Assembly (NCBI GenBank): GCA_020629965.1
Contig: JAHDCG010000006.1
Coordinates: 1 to 64,000, forward strand
Reading direction: 5' to 3'
Length of the DNA: 64,000 nucleotides
From: Saprospiraceae bacterium
GTDB lineage: Bacteria; Bacteroidota; Bacteroidia; Chitinophagales; Saprospiraceae
The notes under the pieces are model-generated. The model was not told the origin of the DNA and did not search any database. It worked only from the letters and a program-made list of their open reading frames with translations. Below, piece after piece: positions 35,029-42,741 of the stretch (the first letter of the stretch is position 1; each line of letters starts with the position of its first letter). The translations under genes were made by a program, and so were the position numbers.

Positions 35029-35072
35029 TTTTAGATGATAGATGTTAGATTTTAGATGTTAGACGTTAGACC
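35028..35072. repeat. TTAGAYG heptamer run
   Basis: Degenerate seven-base units (TTAGATG, TTAGACG, TTAGATT) start at the stop codon of the esterase gene. Same unit as inside the TPP riboswitch (28141-28172) and after rpsP (10564-10595). Confidence 0.7.
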
Positions 35073-35130
35073 GGTGCTTTGACTTATCCCCTTGCTTGAG
35101 CCGGCTTTTAATTTTTGATTTCATAATATT

Positions 35131-35350
35131 TAAGTAATTGCTTAGGTGTCTGACGCTGATTTCGGTAAAAGTGGGAAATATTACGAATAAATCTAAGGTT
35201 CAAGCGAGGAAAAGCGTTCCCGACTGAAGTACGGGACAGGCTGACACCGATGTTATGATTAACGCCGGTGTCAGACACTTTTTTTCTGTCGGATTTCGAT
35301 ATAACATAATTTTTTCGATACTTGCTTAAATTAAGTGTCAGACACCTAAG
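35131..35350. mobile_element. Possible MITE/REP-like element with inverted termini
   Basis: Outer arms CTTAGGTGTCTGAC (35141) and GTCAGACACCTAAG (35337) are perfect complements, and pairing continues imperfectly on both sides. Inside, CTGACACCG (35240) pairs with CGGTGTCAG (35264), and the GTGTCAGACAC motif occurs twice. No transposase gene is inside. It fills most of the 466-bp gap between the esterase and thioesterase genes. Confidence 0.6.
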
Positions 35351-35436
35351 TAGTTACACATTTAATAAAATCAAGGATGAACGAAAGAACCGAGACAAGG
35401 AGAAATTTTGATGAGAAGCAGGAATATGTGCCCTCT

Positions 35437-35483
35437 CTACTCCCTCCTCTCTCCTCTCTCCTCTCTCCTCTCTCCTCTCTCCT
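35437..35483. repeat. (CTCTCCT)n heptamer array
   Basis: About six units ending TCTCTCCTAAAA, 11 bp upstream of the thioesterase ATG. Same unit and border as 25400-25453. As it lies in the translation-initiation region, copy number could affect expression. Confidence 0.85.
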
Positions 35484-35494
35484 AAAATAAAAAC

Positions 35495-35941
35495 ATGCAA
35501 GAACAACTAAAAAAATATCCCGTCCGCATTCAAATCCCCGTAGCCTGGGGCGACATGGACGCAGCGGCGCACGTCAACAATACCGTCTATCTGAAATGGG
35601 GCGAAACGGCGCGGATTGCTTACTTCGAGGCGGCGGGCATCGACATCGGCTTTAAGTCGGCAGCAGGACCGATACTCGCTTGGCAGGACTGCAAATATAT
35701 TTTTCCGATGACTTTTCCGGATACGGCTGTCGTCGGTATTCGCTGCACGGAAATACAAAGCGACCGTCTGTTTTTCGAGGCGGCGATGTTTACGGAAAAG
35801 CACGGGCGCATTGCGGCGATAAATAAGTTTTGTATCGTGCCTTATGATTTTCAAAAGTTAGTGAAGGTGGAGATTCCGGAGGCGTGGTTGAGGGGGATCG
35901 AGGGGTTGGAAGGAGGTGAAATTAAAAGTTCCGGAATATGA
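35495..35941 (+). CDS. Hotdog-fold acyl-CoA thioesterase
   Basis: 148 residues. The 4-hydroxybenzoyl-CoA thioesterase/YbgC pattern is clear: VAWGDMDAAAHVNNTVYLKWGETARIAYFEAAG at residues 12-44, with the catalytic-type Asp (D17) and the H-V-N-N-T motif. Members hydrolyse acyl-CoA esters in the cytoplasm. The stop codon overlaps the next start (ATGA at 35938), so the two genes are translationally coupled. The substrate is unknown. Confidence 0.88.
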   Translation: MQEQLKKYPVRIQIPVAWGDMDAAAHVNNTVYLKWGETARIAYFEAAGIDIGFKSAAGPILAWQDCKYIFPMTFPDTAVVGIRCTEIQSDRLFFEAAMFTEKHGRIAAINKFCIVPYDFQKLVKVEIPEAWLRGIEGLEGGEIKSSGI

Positions 35942-36435
35942 AAATCATTACTCTTGCCGGCTCGGCGCGTGCGGACGGCTCTAATTTGAAACTGTTACGG
36001 GCTTTGCCGGCAACTTTTCCCGCGCACGATTTTGTTGAATTTTCGGGAAAGGATTTACCGCTTTTTTATGACGGGTGTGCGCCGAATGCGGTTGCGCGGG
36101 AATGGCAAAATGCCGTGAAAAACGTGGATGCGTTGTTGATTTGTACGCCGGAATATTTGCACAATCTGCCGGCTTTGGTCAAAAATGCGCTCGAATGGTT
36201 GACGGCGGGCGGAGAGCTTGCGGGCAAAAAAGTTATTCCCGTCACCTTGACGCCGAGTGCGCCGCGCGGTGAAAAGGCGATGCAGTCGCTGCTGTGGAGT
36301 TTGCAGGCTTTGGATGCACAAATTTTGCCTTCGGTAGCCTTGTATCGAGAGGATGTGGTTTATGATGCGGCAGGTGAGTTGGGGGATTGTGCGGGGCGGG
36401 AGATTTTGGGGGCGATTTTTTCCTCTCGGCATTAG
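35938..36435 (+). CDS. NADPH-dependent FMN reductase-like flavoprotein
   Basis: 165 residues. The flavodoxin-like fold with the FMN phosphate loop GSARADGSNLKLLRAL (residues 7-22) and the second motif LLICTPEYLHNLPALVKNALEWL (76-98) match the YieF/ChrR/azobenzene reductase family. It should bind FMN and reduce quinones, nitro compounds or flavins with NAD(P)H. It overlaps the thioesterase gene by four bases. The C-terminal region lacks extra domains. Confidence 0.88.
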   Translation: MKIITLAGSARADGSNLKLLRALPATFPAHDFVEFSGKDLPLFYDGCAPNAVAREWQNAVKNVDALLICTPEYLHNLPALVKNALEWLTAGGELAGKKVIPVTLTPSAPRGEKAMQSLLWSLQALDAQILPSVALYREDVVYDAAGELGDCAGREILGAIFSSRH

Positions 36436-36439
36436 AAAC

Positions 36440-36489
36440 CGACTCGGCGCTCACATACCGGGCTGAAGTGCTTCGTGCCGTTGGCACTT
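36440..36489 (-). repeat. Dispersed repeat (GCCAACGGCA...CTTCAGCCCGGTATGT), copy 1
   Basis: On the minus strand the order is AGTGCCAACGGCACGAAGC, ACTTCAGCCCGGTATGT, GAGCGCCGA. It matches 41582-41628 at most positions, in the opposite orientation. Function unknown; it may be a remnant of a mobile repeat. Confidence 0.65.
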
Positions 36490-36508
36490 GTATAAGGTTG
36501 TTCCGGTC

Positions 36509-36835
36509 TCAATGAATGAGACCTCTGTCAATCGGCGTACTTTTCTCGTACAGCACTATCGGGTCAATCTCAAACGCATAAATTACTCGGTTTCCGTTCT
36601 CGTCTGCTGACTCGATTTCTATATTTTTCCACCTCAAAGTTCCTTCAATCAATTCGACTTTTTGAAATTCCGTGAGTGACTCGGACAGTAAATATTCCTT
36701 GTCGTTCGGTGTGACTTTCCATGCCTTAAAAAGACTTTCAAAATCAAGCACCCTTGACTCGCCGTTATTGAAAACACAGCAAATTTTATAGCCTTCGGTT
36801 TTTTGTATTTCTAAAATGCGTTTTATTTCTCTCAT
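36509..36835 (-). CDS. DUF2442-like small protein
   Basis: 108 residues. The early part, YKICCVFNNGESRVLDFESLF, followed by a short linker and a WKN...VLYE end resembles the DUF2442 family (two beta-rich halves), with an insert of about 10 residues (ESADENGNRVIYAF). It starts one base after the trehalase stop codon, so the two are probably one transcript. A hairpin GGTCTCA/TGAGACC (36505-36522) covers its stop codon. Role unknown; DUF2442 proteins are often encoded next to unrelated genes or toxin-like pairs. Confidence 0.65.
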   Translation of the reverse strand: MREIKRILEIQKTEGYKICCVFNNGESRVLDFESLFKAWKVTPNDKEYLLSESLTEFQKVELIEGTLRWKNIEIESADENGNRVIYAFEIDPIVLYEKSTPIDRGLIH

Positions 36836-36836
36836 G

Positions 36837-38378
36837 TCATTCGGTTTTCGTCCCCTCCGCCAAAGCCAAAAACACCCCGTTCGTCCATCCGAAGCCGTCC
36901 TGTACCGGATATTCGCCGCCGCCGCTGAGGAGCGAGATGTCTTCTACGTTGTATTTTTCCAACATTTTGCCGGTTTCTTTAAAGACTTTGCGATTGAGTG
37001 CGAGCCAATTTTTGGTGATTTTTTTTGCTAAATCTTCCTGCCGGTAATTGCGCAAACCCTGCACGGCTATCCATTGCAGCGGTGCCCAGCCGTTGGGGGC
37101 GTCCCATTGTTGCCCGCTTTCCACGGTCGAGGTGACTAAGCCGCCGGGGCGCAAAAAGTCTTGTTGCAATGTTTGGGCGCAGCGTTCGGCGCGGTATTTT
37201 TTTGCGGCTTCACAGAATAAGGGATAGACGCCGGCAAGACTTTTTACATTCAACAGTTTCTTTGCGGGAAAATGATAATCGCAGTAAACGCCGGCCACCG
37301 TATTCCAAAAATAACGATTGATGACGCTGAAACGAGTCTTGGATTTGCGAATGAAAAGCACTTGGTTTTCGCGGTCACGCTTAGCTTTGTAAGCCTTGAC
37401 GAGCGTGGTTTCCAGTTTGTACATCAGGCAATTTAAGTCCACCGGAATAATCTCGGAAGTACGAATGCCGGTCAGTTGCAAGTCTTCTTGCAGCCACCGC
37501 GAGCTAAAATCCCAACCCGACTCGCAGGCAGCTCTGACGTCTAAGAAAAAGTCCTCGGCAGCTCTGCCCGACTCCGCTAAATTCTCGGTATCCTCGCCGT
37601 ACATTTCTTCGCGGGCACGTTGGTCGCGGTCGTAGTAGCGGTTCAGCTTGTCTTTTTTACCGAGCAAAACGACACGCTCCCCTACGCGATTATTTTCATC
37701 CAAATCTTCCGCGCCCTCCATCCAAAAATCGTACTCTTTGCGCAGCGCGGGCAGGTATTTGACGTAGATTTCTTTGCCTTTCGCTTCCGCCAATAATTCG
37801 ACCATGAGGGCAAAAAACGGCGGTTGCGAACGCCCCGTGTAGTAAGTCCGATTGCCGTTGGGTATGAAGCCGACCGTGTCGATGAGGTGCGCAAAATTGT
37901 CGAGCATCGCCTCGATTAAGTCGAAGCGACCGCTGACTTTCAAACCCAACATTGTAAAGTAAGAATCCCAGTAATAAATCTCGTTAAAACGACCGCCGGG
38001 CACGATATAAGGGTGCGGCAACGGAATGAGCGAACTGCCTTCCCCGGGTGTATCGGCGGGTCGGTACAGCACGTCCCACAGCCGCTCGATGTGTTGCTCG
38101 ACGGACTGCGAGGTGTCGCTCTCAAAGTCATCGGCGGGCGTAGCGGCGGTCTTAAAATGCTTGTTGAAAAAGGCTTTTAAATCGAAGCCCGGCTTATCTT
38201 TTTCGGCGGCGTATTTATCCAAAATGACGGGCGGCGCAGCTTGCGGCACGGCGTCGGTGATGACCTTGCCGTCGGGGTGTACGGGCAGTTCGTGCAAAGC
38301 GACGAAGAGGTCTCCGAAGATTTCTTTGGGTGATTTTAGGTTGGTTGCCGGTTGTCCGTTGTCGGTTGTCGGTTTCAT
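36837..38378 (-). CDS. Trehalase (GH37), cytoplasmic
   Basis: 513 residues. The two trehalase signatures are PGGRFNEIYYWDSYFTMLGL (about residues 125-145) and QWDAPNGWAPLQWIAVQGL (about 425-445). Family catalytic residues, an Asp in the WMEGAEDLDENNR / SGWDFSSRW region and a Glu near the end, appear to be present. It hydrolyses alpha,alpha-trehalose to two glucose molecules. No signal peptide, so it acts on internal trehalose. A sugar MFS transporter gene precedes it. The first 13 residues (MKPTTDNGQPATN) are encoded by a GTTGTCG-type repeat running through the start codon, and the conserved sequence begins only after them. Confidence 0.93.
   Translation of the reverse strand: MKPTTDNGQPATNLKSPKEIFGDLFVALHELPVHPDGKVITDAVPQAAPPVILDKYAAEKDKPGFDLKAFFNKHFKTAATPADDFESDTSQSVEQHIERLWDVLYRPADTPGEGSSLIPLPHPYIVPGGRFNEIYYWDSYFTMLGLKVSGRFDLIEAMLDNFAHLIDTVGFIPNGNRTYYTGRSQPPFFALMVELLAEAKGKEIYVKYLPALRKEYDFWMEGAEDLDENNRVGERVVLLGKKDKLNRYYDRDQRAREEMYGEDTENLAESGRAAEDFFLDVRAACESGWDFSSRWLQEDLQLTGIRTSEIIPVDLNCLMYKLETTLVKAYKAKRDRENQVLFIRKSKTRFSVINRYFWNTVAGVYCDYHFPAKKLLNVKSLAGVYPLFCEAAKKYRAERCAQTLQQDFLRPGGLVTSTVESGQQWDAPNGWAPLQWIAVQGLRNYRQEDLAKKITKNWLALNRKVFKETGKMLEKYNVEDISLLSGGGEYPVQDGFGWTNGVFLALAEGTKTE
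38343..38376. repeat. GTTGTCG heptamer repeat overlapping the trehalase start
   Basis: Units GGTTGCC, GGTTGTCC, GTTGTCG, GTTGTCG in tandem on the plus strand. It occupies codons 1-13 of trehalase, read in the minus direction. Same unit as at 41486-41513 after guaB. Confidence 0.7.
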
Positions 38379-38513
38379 GTTAGGTGGTGGTTTTTATCGT
38401 TTTCTCGTTAATTGATTTTCCTCTGCCCTCTCTTTAATCCGAGAGTACTGTCATGCAACATGTGATTTAGTTGAGGGTTACTCGGTTCGCAATTTAACCG
38501 GTTTCCCGTTTTA

Positions 38514-39767
38514 TCAGGCAGGATTTGATTTTTGCAGACTTGCATTGCGTTCTTCTTCCGCATTTGTCAGTTTATACAAAAAAAACAGTGCGAGCAGTAA
38601 GCCGCCGAGCGGTATCAGCGTGTACGAAAATGCTGTTTCGGCACCGACATTTTTAAATAAATACCCAATCAAACGCGAGCCGAGAGTGCCGCCGATTGCC
38701 GAAAAAATGATAATCAAACCCGACATCGGACTGTGTAATTTTTTGGGTAAAGCACTCAGTACCGCCGAGTTAATGAGCGGATAAATCGGTGCAATAAACA
38801 AACCGATAATCGGAAAAGCAAAACCGATGAGCGGGATGTCGGTAAAGGATTCGATTTCTCCCACGTTTGCCGTGACCGCGCGCGGTAAGACGAACACGAC
38901 CATTGCCATTGCCGCCGCAATGCAGCCGACCAGTATCCAAAACCACGAGATATATTTTGATAAAGTACCCGCCAAAATACGCCCTACCCCGAGCGAAATT
39001 GCCAAAATACTCGCCATCATAATCGCCGTGTTTTCGGGTAAATCGAGGACGCGCTCGTTGAAAGTCGGCAGCCAGGTCATAATACCCTGCTCGACCATGA
39101 CGAATAAAAACGCCGCGATGACAAAGACAATGACCAATAATCTGCCCATTAATTTTGCCATCTCCGCAAAGTCTTCGGCGAGATTGCTGCCGGGAATTTC
39201 GGGTTTGTCGAATTTTGAAAACAATAAAAAGACAAAGGAAAGTGCCGACAGCGCAGCTAACAGCCAATAGACATTGAGCCACGCATTGGGCTCGCCTTCA
39301 AGGTTAAAAGCGGGGAAAAGGAAATACGCCAGAGCAATGCCGAACATGAAAAAACCTTCGATGTTGGACATCAGGCTGTTGTGCTCGGCCTTGGTCTGCG
39401 TAACCAAACCGATGGTCGAATACACCGAAACTTTTATCAAAGCAAAGGACACGCCGACCGCCGCAAAAAGCAATTTGGCGGAGGTAAATGAATTGCCGAA
39501 ATACATGCCCATACAAGCAAACGTCACGATACCCAAACCAATCAACATCGCATTTTTGTAACCGATACGCGGCAAAAACGAAGCGACCAAAAAGGACACA
39601 ATCGCAATCGGCATATCTTTAAAAAGTTCTAAAGTACTCGCTGCGACCTCGTCCACACCGTACACTTTTTGGCTTTTTAAAATGACGATGCCGACGCTGT
39701 TCAGCAAAATGGCAAACACAAAATAATTGATAAACAGCGCGATTTTGACGCGTAGATTTTGACTCAT
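38514..39767 (-). CDS. MFS sugar transporter (FHS/fucose-permease type)
   Basis: 417 residues with about 12 hydrophobic segments and a charged central loop (FDKPEIPGSNLAEDFAEMAKLMGR, near 190-215). The profile and the loop motif PRIGYKNAMLIGLGIV fit FHS-type symporters. It precedes trehalase (38378) on the same strand with a 135-bp gap, so uptake of a glucose-containing sugar or of glucose release products is plausible. A near-consensus -7 (TACTTTCG) lies about 50 bp upstream of its start. Substrate not determined. Confidence 0.82.
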   Translation of the reverse strand: MSQNLRVKIALFINYFVFAILLNSVGIVILKSQKVYGVDEVAASTLELFKDMPIAIVSFLVASFLPRIGYKNAMLIGLGIVTFACMGMYFGNSFTSAKLLFAAVGVSFALIKVSVYSTIGLVTQTKAEHNSLMSNIEGFFMFGIALAYFLFPAFNLEGEPNAWLNVYWLLAALSALSFVFLLFSKFDKPEIPGSNLAEDFAEMAKLMGRLLVIVFVIAAFLFVMVEQGIMTWLPTFNERVLDLPENTAIMMASILAISLGVGRILAGTLSKYISWFWILVGCIAAAMAMVVFVLPRAVTANVGEIESFTDIPLIGFAFPIIGLFIAPIYPLINSAVLSALPKKLHSPMSGLIIIFSAIGGTLGSRLIGYLFKNVGAETAFSYTLIPLGGLLLALFFLYKLTNAEEERNASLQKSNPA

Positions 39768-39964
39768 TGGCTTAGTTTGAATATTTAAAAAGCAACGGTT
39801 TCTTCCCGGTTTTCCGACGAAAGTAGTATAAAAATATCAAAACGGGGAAAATAATTTTTCGCAAAGAACAAAATTTGCTTTTCGGTATTTCGGCTTTGCG
39901 TAAACGAACGATAATTTTATAAAAAAATAACAGGCAATATTTTTCGGATTATCGGCTTTGCCTG

Positions 39965-39972
39965 TACCTTTG
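39965..39972 (+). promoter_or_regulatory. Promoter -7 element (TACCTTTG) for guaB, immediately at the start codon
   Basis: TACCTTTGCGC matches TAnnTTTG, with a T-rich block 20 nt upstream. It ends three bases before the ATG at 39976, so the RNA would have almost no leader. Confidence 0.6.
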
Positions 39973-39975
39973 CGC

Positions 39976-41484
39976 ATGGAAACAGTAAAAGCAGCCGCAA
40001 ACGGTCTTTTGACCGCTACTCAAGAGAAATTTTTACAGGAAGCCTTGACCTTCGATGATGTCTTGCTCGTTCCTGCCTACAGCGAAATCCTTCCGCGCGA
40101 AGTCGATTTATCCTCGCAATTCACAAAAAATTTAAAGCTCAACGCACCCATCGTGTCCGCCGCGATGGACACCGTGACCGAGGCAAAATTAGCCATTGCC
40201 CTCGCCCGTCAGGGCGGCATCGGTATCATCCACAAAAACATGACGATAGAGCAGCAGGCCGAGCAGGTGCGCTCCGTCAAACGCTCGGAAAGCGGGATGA
40301 TTATCGACCCGGTCACGCTGTCTAAGCACGCGTTGGTCGGTGAGGCCCTGGCGTTGATGAAGCAGTTTCGTATCGGCGGCATTCCGATTGTCGATAACAA
40401 TAAAAAACTCGTCGGTATCTTAACGAACCGCGATTTGCGCTTCGAGAAAAACGTAAACCGCCCGATCAAGGAACTGATGACCGCCGAAAATTTGATAACC
40501 GCCCCGACGGGTACGAGTTTGGAGTCGGCAAAGGCGATTTTGCAGACCAATAAAATCGAAAAACTGCCCGTCACTGACTCCGAAAATACCCTCGTCGGTC
40601 TCATCACCTACAAGGATATTATGAAAGTCCAAAACTATCCGAATGCCTGCAAAGACAGCTACGGCAGACTGATAGTCGGCGCGGCGGTCGGCGTGACGCA
40701 CGACATGATGAACCGCGTGGACGCGCTCAAAGCGGTGGGCGTGGACGCGATTTGCATCGACACGGCACACGGTCACTCCGTCGGCGTGCTGAATGCGGTG
40801 CGCGCGGTCAAAGAAAAATACGGCGATGATTTGCAGGTTGTCGGCGGCAACGTAGCCACCGGCGCGGGTGCCAAAGCCCTCGCGGATGCGGGCGCGGACG
40901 GCGTGAAGGTCGGTGTGGGACCGGGCAGTATCTGCACGACGCGCATCGTGGCGGGAGTGGGTGTGCCGCAGTTGACCGCGATATTTAACGCGGCGCAGGC
41001 TCTGCAAGGCACGGGCGTACCCGTCATCGGCGACGGCGGTATTCGCTACACGGGCGACATTGCGAAGGCGATAGCGGCGGGTGCGAGTACGATAATGGCG
41101 GGCGGTTTATTTGCCGGCGTGGACGAGGCTCCGGGCGAAACGGTCATTTATCAGGGCAGAAAATTTAAAATCTACCGCGGCATGGGCAGCATCGGCGCGA
41201 TGGAACTCGGTTCGAAAGACCGCTATTTTCAGGACGTGGAAGACGACATCAAAAAATTGGTACCGGAGGGCATCGAGGGTCGCGTGGCGTTTAAAGGTAC
41301 ATTGGCGGAGGTAACGGTACAGTACCTCGGCGGTCTGCGCGCGAGTATGGGCTACTGCGGCGCGGCGACGATTGCAGAGATGCAAAACGCGAAATTTACG
41401 CGCATGACGGCGGCAGGTATTCACGAGAGTCACCCGCACGATATTACGATTACGAAGGAGGCGCCGAATTATTCAATGCGGTAG
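39976..41484 (+). CDS. guaB: Inosine-5'-monophosphate dehydrogenase
   Basis: 502 residues from ATG 39976. Conserved start [15 protein letters not shown]; two CBS domains at about 110-225; catalytic loop [11 protein letters not shown] with the active-site Cys at about 320; phosphate site [19 protein letters not shown]; flap with [10 protein letters not shown]. It oxidises IMP to XMP with NAD, the committed step to GMP. Full length compared with bacterial IMPDHs. An upstream TTG at 39958 would overlap the promoter and is not used. Monocistronic; a repeat follows its stop codon. Confidence 0.97.
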   Translation: METVKAAANGLLTATQEKFLQEALTFDDVLLVPAYSEILPREVDLSSQFTKNLKLNAPIVSAAMDTVTEAKLAIALARQGGIGIIHKNMTIEQQAEQVRSVKRSESGMIIDPVTLSKHALVGEALALMKQFRIGGIPIVDNNKKLVGILTNRDLRFEKNVNRPIKELMTAENLITAPTGTSLESAKAILQTNKIEKLPVTDSENTLVGLITYKDIMKVQNYPNACKDSYGRLIVGAAVGVTHDMMNRVDALKAVGVDAICIDTAHGHSVGVLNAVRAVKEKYGDDLQVVGGNVATGAGAKALADAGADGVKVGVGPGSICTTRIVAGVGVPQLTAIFNAAQALQGTGVPVIGDGGIRYTGDIAKAIAAGASTIMAGGLFAGVDEAPGETVIYQGRKFKIYRGMGSIGAMELGSKDRYFQDVEDDIKKLVPEGIEGRVAFKGTLAEVTVQYLGGLRASMGYCGAATIAEMQNAKFTRMTAAGIHESHPHDITITKEAPNYSMR

Positions 41485-41485
41485 T

Positions 41486-41513
41486 TCGTTGTCGGTTGTC
41501 GGTTGTCCGGCGG
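41486..41513. repeat. GTTGTCG heptamer repeat
   Basis: GTTGTCG units directly after the guaB stop codon, the last one reading GTTGTCCG. Same unit as in the trehalase start. Confidence 0.7.
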
Positions 41514-41581
41514 CTTTTGAGAATTACGGAGCGGGAAGTGACTTTTGGGGTTGCTTGTCGCTTTTTTTATTTGCGTAAAAA

Positions 41582-41628
41582 TGCCAACGGCATGAGACAC
41601 TTCAGCCCGGTATGTAAATGCCGGGCGG
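41582..41628 (+). repeat. Dispersed repeat (GCCAACGGCA...CTTCAGCCCGGTATGT), copy 2
   Basis: TGCCAACGGCATGAGA, CACTTCAGCCCGGTATGT, AAATGCCGGGC. Homologous to the minus-strand copy at 36440-36489. It ends 27 bp before the promoter of the next gene. Confidence 0.65.
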
Positions 41629-41654
41629 AGTATGCGGGAGAAAAATTTACAAGG

Positions 41655-41684
41655 TTGATAATTTTAAAAAATCAGGTACCTTTG
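41655..41684 (+). promoter_or_regulatory. Consensus Bacteroidota promoter
   Basis: TTG at 41655-41657, exactly 19 nt, then TACCTTTG at 41677-41684. This is a full match to the Bacteroidota primary-sigma consensus. Transcription should start near 41691, about 11 nt before the ATG of the HTH gene. Confidence 0.8.
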
Positions 41685-41701
41685 GTAAAAATAAAGAGAT
41701 T

Positions 41702-42153
41702 ATGCGAGAGAAAATAATCAACGCAGGCGGCATCAACGGCAACGACTCGGAAGAAATTGAAACAAGTCCCGAAGCTTTGAAATATTTACGCCAAACCATA
41801 GAGCGTCACGCTGCGAATACGGAAGAAATTACAAAAAGAAAAATGGCTGTGCGTGTGATAAAGCACGAGATGAAAGCCTGCTTAAATAAGAAAATCTTTG
41901 ACCAAACGAAGACCGCGAGGTATTGAAAGGAAAAATGTTTATCAAATTTAACCTCAAAAACAAAACCCTCGCCCGCTACCTCGACCTCAAAGAACCCGAC
42001 CTCAGTGCCGTCCTCAACGGCAAGCGCAGAATAAATATCGACTTGGCTTTGAAATTGGAGCAATATTTTGGTATTGAAGCGGAAATTTGGCTGAGTATTC
42101 AGTTGAAAAACGAGGTTATCGGCGGCGCGGGAAAAGGGAGGGGAGAAGTATGA
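41702..42153 (+). pseudogene. HTH (XRE/HigA-like) antitoxin-type regulator, split by a one-base frameshift
   Basis: Frame 1 from ATG 41702 encodes 74 residues of a helical part (EALKYLRQTIERHAANTEEITKRK) and stops at 41926. The helix-turn-helix part is read in the next frame from 41935: LARYLDLKEPDLSAVLNGKRRINIDLALKLEQYFGIEAEIWL, typical of HigA-type antitoxins. One extra A in the CCAAACG run at 41903-41908 joins them into one 150-residue protein (FDQNEDREVLKGKMFIKFN). As read, the HTH part could be made alone as a 72-residue protein. No toxin gene of the usual type is adjacent. The promoter in front is intact. Confidence 0.65.
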
Positions 42154-42254
42154 GCGGTACGAAGCGGAGAATTTTCGGGGCGAGTAAAAAAAGCAGCTTA
42201 TTATTTCGGGAGTCACGTTTTTTTATGTTGCTTAGACACTCCTTCTCGCAAGTT

Positions 42255-42716
42255 TCAGATTAAATCATCTAAAGATTCTTCCGCTTTTTTCGGATTATCG
42301 ATTTCCTTAAAAATTTGTTTAAATTTTCTCTTGCATTGTCCGAGAATAGGATCGGAACTGCTGTACTTCCCTCGTTCTTCCGGACTCCACGTTTTGTACA
42401 TTTCGGCTACTTCGTCGCAGCAACATTTCAAGGAACGTTTACTTTCTTTTGCATAGCACCCGACATCTTTTAATTCGCTTTTATTGACAGCGTCGTTCAC
42501 CGCCGTTTCTTTTTCTGGAGTGACGGGCGGCAGGGGTATGACAGGTATTGTTGTCGTGTCTGTTGTCTTATTTTCAGTTCCGGCGGCGGCGGCTTGAGTG
42601 TTGAGAGTACCTGTTACCTCTGTTTCGGCAGCGGGCGGTTCGGGGTCGGCATTACAACCGTAAAGAGTAAGAGATAACAATGAGAGAAGTAAGAGAACAG
42701 GTTGACATGTTTTCAT
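42255..42716 (-). CDS. Lipoprotein at the end of the T6SS-linked ABC module (TagQ-like position)
   Basis: 153 residues. Lipoprotein signal with lipobox LYGC (Cys at about 21), then a Pro/Thr/Ala-rich linker (residues 22-75) and a compact Cys-rich domain with SLKCCCDEVAEMYKTW and GQCKRKFKQIFKEID. It is the last gene of the minus-strand run, 25 bp after the permease gene. In Pseudomonas H1-T6SS the order lipoprotein TagQ, TagR, permease TagS, ATPase TagT feeds the PpkA kinase. I infer a similar position here, but no sequence similarity to TagQ can be claimed. TssQ, also a lipoprotein in Bacteroidota T6SS, is another possibility. Confidence 0.65.
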   Translation of the reverse strand: MKTCQPVLLLLSLLSLTLYGCNADPEPPAAETEVTGTLNTQAAAAGTENKTTDTTTIPVIPLPPVTPEKETAVNDAVNKSELKDVGCYAKESKRSLKCCCDEVAEMYKTWSPEERGKYSSSDPILGQCKRKFKQIFKEIDNPKKAEESLDDLI

Positions 42717-42741
42717 AATTATGCTTTATTTCGGAAAGAAT

